Below are positions 33,803 through 45,100 of a stretch of DNA of 64,000 bases, one piece after another. The stretch's first letter is position 1, and the number at the start of each line of letters is the position of its first letter. The DNA is from Bursaphelenchus xylophilus (Eukaryota > Nematoda > Chromadorea > Rhabditida > Aphelenchoididae), in the NCBI GenBank assembly GCA_904066235.2, contig CAJFCV020000006.1, forward strand, positions 12,462,001-12,526,000, read 5' to 3'. A program made the position numbers and the translations under genes. The notes below the pieces were generated by a model. That model saw only the letters and a list, made by a program, of their open reading frames with translations. It made no database searches and was not told the DNA's origin.

Positions 33803-33945
33803 CAGGGAAGTACCCCAAGTGCGACGCTCAGATTTTGATGAAACTTGGCGCAAATTTATAATAATTTTTTCTAAAACATATGCACGAAAAGTTTCATCAT
33901 ATTTAAAGAAAATCTGAGCGTCGCACTTGGGCTACTTCCATTGTA
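33803..33945. mobile_element. Family G foldback element
   Basis: Inverted arms AGGGAAGTACCCCAAGTGCG ... CGCACTTGGGCTACTTCC extend through GACGCTCAGATTTT on both sides of a central loop of about 60 bases. A second, interrupted copy lies at about 61510-61970. Confidence 0.75.
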
Positions 33946-33954
33946 AGTTCACAA

Positions 33955-34030
33955 GAAAATTTGCCACATTTTTGATACTTCTCGGATGCAAAATGGTACG
34001 TTTTTTGCCACTGGATAAGGTTCCCCACTG
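33955..34030. repeat. Family A half-element
   Basis: Only the right arm is present (TTGCCACATTTTTGATAC... GGTTCCCCACTG followed by TA). A few GCACAGTGC copies follow up to 34250, then A/T-rich sequence to the receptor copy 2 start. Confidence 0.7.
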
Positions 34031-34482
34031 TACGTGGATATTTTTTTCGCTTTCGCACAGTGCATTTTGAACTGTTTCCCACGCTTGCCGGATTACAATA
34101 TGCCTATGTTACAGTAATCTGAGAGGCTTAATTTTCAAAAAAATGAATTCCCAATGGTCAAAAATGTATACAAGCAAAATTTTGGGTGATTTGCTCTTTC
34201 TATGACGTCACCAGGTCGAAAATTCCAAAAAAGGTGTCTTTTGCACAGTGCGGACCGCGAAAAATCCCCATGCACTTTATGAAAATACTAATTGTGAATC
34301 TGTAACCTACAATATTTGAACGAACAGAGCGTCCTGATTCCATGTTTTGTTTGATGATTACAAAATTAATAACCTCGGCCCGTCAACATTCCTCTAATCC
34401 CTTTCTTTTCGTGGCCGATTTTTTCGCTTTCGATGCGAGAACAACCTCGAGTAATATTGATTATAAAAAACTATGTGAAACC

Positions 34483-37400
34483 ATGATTTTGACAGCATTG
34501 TTGTTTATTGTAATTAGTAGTGTTGTGAATGGCTCTGAAGATGAATATCGGCTAATCCAAGACCTGAAAAATGGCTACGATCCCATTGAAAGGCCGGTGG
34601 CGAATCACTCGGAGGCTGTGAACGTTTATGTGAGGATTTTGTTGCAGCAAATCTTGGAAATTGTAAGTTGCAATTAAAGTATTGCATTGAAGAAATTTTT
34701 TAAAATGATTTACGGGCAAGATACGACATATAGGCTATTGAATTTTGCCAAAACTGGGTAGAAACTGAAGGTTTTATTTTACAAGCTATATAAAATACAA
34801 CAACAAAAATTTTTGCCTTGCATTTTGTGGAAATAAGTCCAATTTTTTTGGGGGAAGCTCGGCAAGAAAAGCTTACTTCTTTCTCAGTTTTAATCGTAAC
34901 CCAAAATAAACGCTTTCTCTACCTTCAAAGCGTACGGTATGGACTTGTTGGCCATTATTTTTTGCTTGTTATCTCTGTTATAAGTTTTGTGTAAAATTGA
35001 TGACATAGCACATCGTCTGTCGGGAAAATGTGAACGCAATGTCGCCGATCGCTGAAGTGAAAATCACACAATTCATTTTCCCGGCAGCGATGCGATTTTT
35101 GATGCAACAGAGTGCTCATTATTTCCCCGACAGACTGGTACTAGTCTTTCTGGAGAGCCGCTAGTGTGAAAAAATTATTCGCCATTGACAGATTTATGCA
35201 TATGAGTCGGTTGATCTGAGGGTCCACTGTAATTATGGTTTCCAGGACGAGCGCAACCAAATGGTGACTCTCGTGATTTGGCTTCAACAGACCTGGAAGG
35301 ACTACAAATTGCGATGGGACCCCGAGGAATACGGCAACATCACCGAGATCCGCCTTCCCAACGATGCTTTGTGGAAGCCGGATATCTATCTGTTTAATAG
35401 GTAATACTTTGAAACAGAACAAATTTTTAAAATCGTATTTTACCCAATCTTCAGTGCCGACGAAAACTTCGATGCCCGCTTTGCCGTGAACTTTGTTGTC
35501 CGCTACACGGGCGACGTTTTACAGGCACCGCCGGCAATTCTCAAAAGCTCATGTGAGATTGATATTACATGGTAGGGAAAGGAGGAATGTTTTTTTATTT
35601 CTTTTGTTTTTAGGTTTCCATTTGATGAACAATTCTGCTTTTTAAAGGTGAGTAAAAAATATGCAAAATTCGCTATAGCGCCCGTATTTTACTTTTAACA
35701 TAAGATAATTGAAACTACAACGGAAGGGCGCAAATTTTGAAAAAATCGTTTCGAGACGTACATGCAGTGTGGGACCTGCTCCAGTAGCAAAAGAACGAAC
35801 CATTTGGCATCCGAGAAGTATCAAAAATGTGGCAAAATGCCTCGCTTTCCAAGTGAAAAAACTCAGATTTCAAAAGCGCACCTGCTCTTATTTGAGGAAA
35901 AAGGGCGCGCCCTTCAAAACGAAGTTTTTTCACTTGGAGAGGGAGGTATTTCGCCACATTTTTTGATGCTTCCTGGGTGCAAAATGGTACGCCTTTTGCC
36001 ACTGGATCCGGTCCCCCACGACATTCTTTGGGCAAAATTTTAATGTTTTTTTTATTAAATCTTAAAGACATAAGTCACTAAGGAAGTGTATGCTGGTGAT
36101 TTTATAACCTATATTATAACCTTTCAAATCACCGGGCCAGCCAAGATTTTGGGCAATTTGCCCAAGAAACTTGGTCAGCCTGGCAACTTGACCAGTCAAA
36201 TCCCGTTCTGCTCAAATATTTTTTCCAATAAGCCAAAATGATGACAAAAATTCAAATTTTATCATGCACTATTTCCAGTACGGCGCCTGGACCTATTCCC
36301 GCCGAGAAGTGAACTTATTCATCGAGGACTCGCGACTCTCCGAGAACCACAAAATGGACCTGCAATATTATGTTCCGAATGGGGCTTGGGATCTGATTGG
36401 GACCCCTGCAATTCGGAAGCCCTCCGAATTCGAGGGGGCTTTGTATGTGGAGCTCATGTATTACATGTGGCTGAGGAGGAAGGTGCTTTACTACGGAATC
36501 AACTGGATCATTCCGAGTATTCTGTTCCTGCTCAGCAATATTTTGGGGTTTTCGTTGCCCGCCGAGTGTGGGGAGAAAATCACGCTCCGTAAGTTTTGCA
36601 AATGTAAAAAACAAATTTGAGTAAAATCGGACGGTATTTTTTTATTTTTTTTCAGAAACCACAAATCTTTTGTCCGTCACAGTTTTCCTCGGGATGGTCG
36701 CCGAAGTGACTCCGCCCACCTCGACGTCCGTCCCATTGATTGGCGCCTTCTTCGCCCTTCAAATGGTCTTATTGGGCTCATCGGTTATTATCACCATCCT
36801 GGTGATTAACGTCTCATTCCGATCGCCCAAAACTCATAAAATGTCGCCAATTTTGAGAGCAATGTTTTTGGAGTGGCTTCCATGGCTGTGCATGATGACT
36901 AGACCCGATGTGAAGTTCACTCGACCGGGGTGGGTTTTGAAGCAGCGGTTTTTTTTTTCAATCTGTTTGACCTCATGACCAATTTGTCCAGTTTATCTGA
37001 TCATATAGAAATTTTGGCCATTCTGGACAAATGGCTGATTTGGCTAACTTTACCGGTCGACTTAACAATTTGCCTTCGAAAAAACGACTAATTTACCCAA
37101 CCTAACCGGTCAATTGACAGATTTTACCTATAGTGCTACTAAAGTGGTCATATACAGTGACGGACCCAATCCAGTGGCAAAAAACGTACCATTTTGCATC
37201 CGGGAAGTATAAAAAATGTGGCAAAATGCTTCCCTCTCCAAGTGAAAAAACTCCGATTTCAAACGCCCGATCGTTGTGTGAGGGAAAGGGCGCGCCCTTC
37301 AAAATGCAGTTTTTTCACTTGAAGAGGGAAGCATTTTGCCACATTTTTGATGCTTCCCGGTTGCAAAATTGTGCGTTTTTGCCACTGGATCGGGTCCGTA

Positions 37401-38709
37401 ACCGGTCGACTTGCCAATTTGCCCACGCAAACAGGACTAATTTTCATGATTTGACCGGTCAGTTAACTGACTTTACCCATAGTGCCATTAAGGTTGGTCA
37501 TGTGAGTAATCTAGCCAATTTGACCAATCTGCCTGGTCATTCAACCAATTTTCCCAATCTCACGGGATACTTGACCAATCTCATCAATAATTCCAATGTA
37601 TCCGGAGCAGCTTGCCAACTTTCCCAATCTGACCGATCACTTGGCCAATCTGACCAATCTAACCAGTCTTGCTCATACGACCAATTTGCCCAATTTAATC
37701 GGGCCTGTCATGATCTAGCCCATTGTAAAAACAAACAAGGTTTTCTTGATCAACCTGGTCAGATTTCGTTCAGGAAGACATTCCCGGGCATATCGTAACT
37801 TCTAGTCAGAAAAGATTCAAATTTTTTGCTTTTTACTCTTCACTCTACTTTATATTTCAGCCGAGGTTCAACCCGCTCAACAACCTCTTCATCATCCACC
37901 GCCTCAACTTCGACAACTCGCTCTTCGGGATATAAGGCACTCAAAAAGTTGGTCGTCAAACAAGACGCCTCCAGACTGGTCAGAGGCAACTCTCTGGGCT
38001 CGTTGACCAATATCACAAGAATTTTGGGAAAGATTACACCGATAAAAGAGGAGGTCGAGCCAATGATGGAAGAGAACATGGAAAATGGAGAGGTTGGGAA
38101 AGAAGAGAAGAAATTGAGGAAGAGGGGAAGTAAGGAGAAAGAAGGTGAGTTTCTAGGGATTAACTTGCCCGGGAAATGATATTTTTTTTTGTCAATTCTG
38201 ACCGGTTAAGTTGGCCAATTTTGTCCGAGAGTTTCCACAGAATCTCACCGGAAATTTTGACTCAATTTGACTGGAAAAGTCGACCAAGACTAACTGAAAA
38301 AAAAATTAAATAAAGGTTTTCCAAAAAGTTGACAAATTTTACCGGGCAAGTTGCCCAATTTGACCGGTAAAGTTGACCAATCTGACCGGGCAACTTGCCC
38401 AAATATTCCAACTAAAAAATTTCATTTCTAGACCCAATCAAAACCGCACCACCAAAGTCGGAGAAGCCCAAAACCACCGAATATTTGTTCCGGCAAACGA
38501 TGAAAGAGCTCCGCGAATATTTGCACGAGTCCAAAATCCGCGCCGAAGAGGAGGAAGAGGAGGAAACCGAGCAGGCCGACTGGAGATTCATGGCCATGGC
38601 TATTGATCGACTGTGCATGTTTATCTACGCATTTTTATCGATTGCGTTGCCTGTGGCAATGTATTGTAGTATCCCCGAAAAGGAGGAGAAATGGGGAGAG
38701 ACTTATTGA
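34483..38709 (+). CDS. Nicotinic acetylcholine receptor-like Cys-loop subunit, copy 2 (non-alpha)
   Basis: Eight exons, 34483-34662, 35246-35400, 35455-35571, 35614-35647, 36279-36588, 36656-36929, 37861-38144 and 38432-38709, join to 543 codons. The start is set at 34483 because it gives a clean signal peptide (MILTALLFIVISSVVNG). Exons 2-6 have the same lengths as in copy 1 (155, 117, 34, 310, 274 bases) and encode nearly the same protein, including the 13-residue Cys-loop, the cysteine-less loop C and M2. The cytoplasmic loop diverges: Ser/Thr-rich, then Lys/Glu-rich. It is split by an intron absent from copy 1. M4 (RLCMFIYAFLSIALPVAMYCS) matches copy 1. It is a tandem paralogue that may assemble with copy 1. 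Confidence 0.88.
34905..35010 (+). pseudogene. Relic of a UGT 3' end
   Basis: In intron 1 of receptor copy 2, the stretch from about 34912 (TCTCTACCTTCAAAGCGTAC) to 35006 (ATTGATGACATA) aligns base for base with the last exon and 3' UTR start of the UGT at about 62340-62430 (GTTATCTCTGTTATAAG is shared). Frame-breaking changes are present, and no upstream UGT exons are recognised. Confidence 0.7.
35008..35140. mobile_element. Family B foldback MITE
   Basis: Ends GTCTGTCGGGAAAATGTGAACG and TCATTATTTCCCCGACAGAC are inverted. Inserted directly after the UGT relic in intron 1 of receptor copy 2. Confidence 0.7.
35765..36020. mobile_element. Family A foldback MITE, copy 5
   Basis: Starts CAGTGTGGGACCTGCTCC and ends CCGGTCCCCCACG. 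In intron 4 of receptor copy 2; arms are more diverged than other copies. Confidence 0.75.
36970..37750. repeat. TTGACCGGTCA-related array (receptor copy 2, intron 6)
   Basis: Degenerate motifs AACCGGTCAATTGAC, AATTTGACCAATCTG and TTGCCCAATTTAAC run across the intron, interrupted at 37155-37400 by a family A foldback. Confidence 0.7.
37155..37400. mobile_element. Family A foldback MITE, copy 6
   Basis: Starts CAGTGACGGACCCAATCC after TA and ends GGATCGGGTCCGTAAC. Inserted in the array of receptor copy 2, intron 6. Confidence 0.75.
38190..38400. repeat. TTGACCGGGCAA-type array (receptor copy 2, intron 7)
   Basis: Units such as AATTTGACCGGTAAAGTTGACC and TCTGACCGGGCAACTTGCCC fill the intron that exists only in copy 2. 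Confidence 0.7.
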
Positions 38710-39115
38710 GGGGGGAAGTGGAAAATTAACGGGCAGGTTGAGTGATCATGATCGGGAAATTTGGTCGAATTTGACTGGGCAAGTTGCCCAATTTACCGGA
38801 CAAGTTGCCCAATTTACCGGACAAGTTTAACTGAATATGACCGATTAATTTCTACCGACAATGACCGGGCAACTTGACCAAATCTGACCGGGCAAGTTGC
38901 CCAATTTGACCGGGAAAATTGACCAGTCGTTCCACGATCCCCTCTTTTGTAAAAATACTGCCATTTTCATATCTCTTACTATCCATAAACCATACAAATC
39001 AATCTTGAATATTATCCATAATAAATACTTTTCAAAAACCACCGAAAATTCTAAAAAACCAAAAAATTTTTTTCCCCAAAAAACCCCAAAATTCCTCAAG
39101 CATTCCCGTTTACTC
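38710..39115. repeat. Convergent 3' spacer with TTGACCGGGCAA-type array
   Basis: Between the stops of receptor copy 2 and SEC24. Array units (GACCGGGCAAGTTGCCCAAT) cover about 38730-38930. The rest, 38940-39115, is A/C-rich on the plus strand and probably SEC24 3' UTR. Confidence 0.6.
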
Positions 39116-42100
39116 TCACATACTCATCATTTGGATGTTGCTGTGTAATTCGCGAAGGAATCGGGAATAGCTACGAACCTCCAGTGTGTGCTCGTCCTCG
39201 ACCAATAGGGACTCGGCTTGGTAAGTGGACGCTGATTGGCTCCGCGTAATCTGGATCGATAGTTGCCGGGGGCGGCCGTTGTTGAGATAGGCGATGACGT
39301 TGTGGACGAAACGATTCTCCGGCGTGTCAATTGAGAGGACCTTGAACTGAAAGGAAATTATATTCAAGGCATAAAAAATTAAAGTGAAAAACTTGGGAAA
39401 AAAATTTTAAATTTAAATTTTCTCGAAAAGTAAATGTTAGATTCTCATGAAATTTTTTACAGATGACCTAAAAAGTCTTTGATTCAATCCCTGAAATTTT
39501 CAGCTCAAAATTCAAAAAAAAATTTTGCCATTTGTCATCAAAATTACAATTTTTCCTCAAAAAAGTTCAAAAAGTCAACTTACACTTGCTCTCAAGTCCA
39601 ACTTCCCTTCCGTTATACCCAAATAGCTCCTCACATCATCAGGATCCGCATTCATTCCGATCCAAATATATCCAGAACACCCATTTTCGATCAAATACAT
39701 ACTCTTCTCGCTCAAAAAGTAGTTCGCCGGCCTTTTTAGGTAATGGAATATCCGCGAAGCGGCGTATGCCTCATCGTAATCTTCAACTTCCTCGTAGATG
39801 TTGAGCTTGTAGACACGGGGAATCACGAATTTGAGGGCTTCTTCTGGGCCGAATCTTTGAATCGCCATAAAATAAAAGGCATATTCGTCGGGTTTGGGGG
39901 CTTTGGCTGCAAATAAAAGGTGAATTTCAGAGGGAAAATTGTCGTTTTAGATGAAAAATGGCAAAATTAATTTGCCCGGCAAAATGGCCAATTTGACCAA
40001 TCTGACCGGGCAAGTTAGTCAGGTTTAAAAAAATGAAAATTTTGATGTTTCCACGCAGGCAAAGAACTTTCGTATAGGAATTATTGACTCTTCGGGCAAG
40101 ATGACCAATTTTCTAGGCAAAATGGCCAATCTGACCAATATGACCAGGCAAGTTGGTCAAGTGTAAAAAAATAAAAATTTTGAATTTTCTGGCAAGAATT
40201 ATTGTCTAGAAATTTTTGGTTTGTTGGGCAAGATGACCAATTTGCCCGTCAGCGTGAATAATTTGCCCAATCTGACCGATCAGATTAGCCAAATTCAAAA
40301 AAAATTTATTTTGAATTTCTCGTGAAAAAACATGACCACTACAACCAGCCAAATTGGTCATGTTGACCGGTCAATTTGACCAAAATTCCCTATTCCAACA
40401 ACTTTTTAAGCTTCATTAAAACTACCATCACCGCCAACCTACTTGGAAATAACTTCAGATTGTTTGAAATTGCATGCTGGACCAACGGGCACATCCTCAT
40501 GGTTGGCGGTATAAAGAGTGAAGTCTGCTTGATATGAGCGCCAAATCTGCGACGAATCGACGCCAGACTGATGACCAAAGATCTCATCAGGGACTTTCTG
40601 GTCTCAGCCACACACCAATCCCCCTGACGAACTCGGAATGTGGCCAGTTTGAGGTAATGCGACGTCTGAAAAGCAAAAAAATTTCAATTTTCGATATTAT
40701 CAGTCTGTCGGGAAAATAATGAGCGTAACGATCGCGCAGCTGAAGTGAAAAAAGCAAGTTTATTTTGCCGCGACACAATTTTTTGGCGGCGATGCGATTT
40801 TTGATGCGACAAATTGCTCACTATTTCCCCGACAGGCTGATATTAAAGATAAAACTTCTACATAACGAATGCTTCGTATTGCAACAACATTTTCGATGTA
40901 ATTTTTTATTGTCCAATTAGGTCTATTTCCAACCTAATTAGGAGCCTTTCGGAGGAATTTGTGAAGTGAGCCTCCTTAGCTCAGCGGTAGAGCGTTGGAC
41001 TTTTAATCCAACGGTCAGGGGTTCGATCCCCCTAGGTGGCTTGGACTTTTTGGATATTTTTTATTCAAATTGCTAAAAAATACCATAAAAAGAGTAAAAA
41101 ATAACTCAAACTACCGTATTTAAAATTCATTTTTCACAAAATTCAACGATAAAATCACCAATTTTTGAATTTTTTTCGATATTTTTCGCAAAAAAATCTT
41201 GTTTATAGCCCTTTAGACCTAAAAATTCATACCCATACAGACCAATCCAGATTGTTTACCACCTCTTCACAGTCTGTCGTAGTTCCCAGACACAAATTCA
41301 GAATCCTCCGCCTCGTCCTACCATATTTATCGACAAATTTTGTCGCCGCTTGGATCAAAACTTTCTCCGGAAGCGCCGAAATTTTTGCTCCAATATCCAA
41401 ATCGAACTGAATTGTCGAATTCAGACTGCCAAATCGGACTTTTCGGATATTTTCTAGATCATTTGAACAAGACGTGGACGACGTTGGGGCTCCATGAATC
41501 GAGGTGATTCGGATGACTAAAACAATTTTTTTGAATTTTTGTGATAAAGTAATAAAAATTCAAAAATTTTGTATTGGCAAAAATGCCAAATCGCTTACAT
41601 TTGCTGGTCCGAAACTCCATTTCCACATTGAATCCCTGCTCTGTTTCCAGAGAGAACGAAATGTCGCGGTAAAGGGCTTCTCCATCGTATTCTGCCTGAA
41701 AAATTGAAGTAGTCGAGGTATATAGTTTCGGATACTTGTCAAATTTCAGTCAGTCATTCGTAGGGCAATATCAAATATTTTTTTCTAAAATGCCCAATTT
41801 GACCGGTCAAGTTCACCAATTTGCCCAATATGACCGGTGAACTTGACCGGGTATATTAAAACATTCGTACCGTAATCAGTGGAAATTGCAAAAATTTTTG
41901 TCGACATTATAATCGGCTTGATTGGTCAACTTGACCGGTAAAGTTGACCAATTTGCCCAATGTGCCCGATGAACTTGACCGGGCATATTTAAACTACCGC
42001 AGATAAGCGGAAATTGTTAAAAATTTTATTTGACTGACTGACCGGTCAAATTGGTCAACTTGCCCACCCTGACCAGTCAGATTCAAAAAAAATTCTAAAG

Positions 42101-45100
42101 CCTCAAAAGTTCCATTTTTATTCCAAATGAAGTAAAATGAACTCACCAAGAAGTCGTCATACCAATAGATATTCCCTCCAGTCACAACCGACAATTGCCC
42201 AATTGTGGCCAAATCAATATCACCTCGAGAACAGCTGAAGAGATCGATCCCAACGCCCTTGTCAAGAAACTTGTTGGCCAGCAATGGATAATACTGGGTG
42301 AGTGGCTCGAGGTAACGCTAAAAAATAGACAGGATTGAAATGAATAAAAGTAAAAAAATGGAAATTTTAAAAAATGATCTTTAGGGATTTATATTAGGCT
42401 TCGACTGCAAAATTTGCAAACTTGACCGGTCAGAAAAGGTCTAATTTAAAATTGCCCGAAAAATTGGGCAACTTGGTAATTCGACCGGTCAAATTGATCG
42501 GATTTACAAATCAACCGGATATATTGGTCAGTTGAAAAAATTTTAATGGTCAAATTGGGCAACTTGGGCATATGACCGGTCAAATTGGTCAAATTTTAAA
42601 TTTGGCTGGGCAAATTTGCCAAAATTTGAAATTCACACAGAGATGACGTATGCAAAATTTAAAGTTATTCTAACCGCTGTAACTCAATATTTTCCCTTTT
42701 TCTGACCTTACCTTATCCGGCGTCCACTCGCTTCCATTTCCCAATTCATTCCTCTCAATCACCACTCCCTGAACATTCTTGGTGGGGCGTTTGGCCAAAA
42801 AAACCAGCACCTTCCCAACCCGGCCGAACTCTTCAAACAGCCTAAGGGCAAATTCCAGACCAGGGCCCAAAATAGACGGCCGATCGGGGTTGGGATGAAT
42901 CAAAGATTCCAATGGGTGATTTAACCTAAAATTATATTATTTTAGGCTTCATAAAATTATTTTAGGCACGCAAAGTTCAAAGCTCACCTTTTCAAAGCGC
43001 AAATTATTGCCTCCGGCGTTGAAATCAGCTCTTCTCGATATGGGAGGAAGATCTCATCGAAATCCGTAATTGAACATAGCCCAGGACGATGAGGATTGCG
43101 GATGTCCAGAATATGCAAATATTCGTCTACGAGGATTACGGTAGCTCTGGGCTGAGGGTGCCCTTCGGTATTTGTAATGGACTCCAAATGTTTGATCAAA
43201 TTGTCAAGAACTGCCTAAAATAAGGTTAATCATGAAGGGAAATTTTACAAGAAAAAATTTTTTTTGAGCCCTCAGGGCCGGTCCGGGCCTACCTTTTTTG
43301 ATTTCTTCTTCAAAGACCTTTCCCAACCTCATTAGCGCCTTTCGGAAAAAAATTTGAAGTGAGCCTCCTTAGCTCAGCGGTAGAGCGTTGGACTTTTAAT
43401 CCAACGGTCAGGGGTTCGATCCCCCTAGGTGGCTTCGATTTTTTTTTGCTTTTTTGGCAAAAATAGCATCTATCGAACATTGCAAAGTGGTACAGAAACA
43501 ATAAAAATTACCATTTTAACAGAATACTGTAAAGACATACGAAATTTTTTGTTGACTTTGCAGTAAAAAGATTTTTTTTTAATTGTGAACTTCAGCCAAA
43601 AACTCATCTTCAAACATGGCTAAAACACGCGACTTTTTATGTAAAATACGCCTGCTGATATCTACGTCAATTGAAAAAAACCAATCTCAAAAAAAAAACG
43701 AACCCACCTGCAAAAGTTCGCATTCCTTGGAAGCCGATGAGATATCGATCAAAAACACGTATAACGGAGTAGAATTGTCAGTTCCATCTTCCAGAATAAG
43801 ATCATAGGTACCGCGGCAAAGCTCGGGTCGGTAATTCCTGTCGAGTCGATAGCCGTTCTCGTCGACGTAACCGAAATATTCGGAAGGAACAGGGGTTTTG
43901 GAGCTAAAAACGAAAAAAACAATAAAATTTAGGGAAAATGGAGCGGGTAGTAGGTAGTCACTGGTAGTTATTATTCTAAATTCCCTTAGACATCAGTTAG
44001 AATACATTTTATATGAGATTTTTGACGTTAGTCATCAATTTTAGCCATTATATAACACTTGACCTAAAGCAATATAAATGAATTTTTGAAGTAGATCCAA
44101 TAAAAGCTATTTAGAATGCGATTATTATAAAATAGCCTAAGGCATATTCTCTCAAATCCCATCAAGAATTTTCCCAAATTTCCAAATTTTTCAACCAAAA
44201 AAATCAAATTTCATTTTCCCGCCATTTCTCTCAAAAAACCCTCAAAATTCCAATAAAAAATCGGTCTTACCCACAAAACCGGCATTCAAAATTCTGGCCA
44301 CTTGGATCAAATATTGTGTGCGCACTCATAAATCCTCCACATTGGCCGCAATTTGGGGGATTCCCTTCATTTGGCCGGAATTGCGCCGGATTTTCGTCCG
44401 GATGTTCCAAGACCGCGAATGGAGTTACAGTAACCGACAATGGGACATTCAAATCTTTGTAATTGCGGCCCGAACGCGGAATACGATACATTGAGGAGCG
44501 AATGTGTTTTGGATTTGGGTTTCCTGGAAAAAAATAAAATTTTTTAAAAAATTTCAAAAATTTGTCGTTATACTGAATGTTCGCTATAACCAAGATTTTT
44601 TGTCAAAATGCTCTATAGGGCTTTATTAGTCATCTGTTTTAATTTTACCCCAAAATTTCAATGTTAACTCGAATTTTCAGTCGATTTTTTAAAAATTTCA
44701 AAAAGTTGTCGTTATACGGAGTGTTCGCTATAGCCAAGATTTTTTGTCAGATTGCTCTATAGGGCTTCTTTAGTCATCTGTTTTAATTTTATCCCAAAAT
44801 TTCGACGTTAACCCTGATTTTCAGTTCATTTTTCGGAATTTTTTCTACTTTTTCGGACCACCCGCAGCGCCTTCGAATTCGACCCTTTGGGTTCGACGAA
44901 AATGGGGTTGCGGAAGGGAGAGCGAGGCGGGTGGTCCGAAGAATTAAACGCGTTTTAAAAATTTCGGAAAAATTCCTTGGACTTGCTTGAAATTTGGGGG
45001 AAAGGATCAACAAGGAATTTATCAGTCCGTCGGGAAAATAATGATCACTCTGTTGCATCGAAATTCTCATCGCCGCCGAGAAAATGAATTGTGTTGCGGG

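Noticed and set aside
40970..41041. CRISPR-like or bacterial origin suggested by the tRNA and regular repeats
   Set aside because: All genes have spliceosomal introns and eukaryotic families. Repeats are foldbacks or short motif arrays, not direct repeats with unique spacers beside cas genes.
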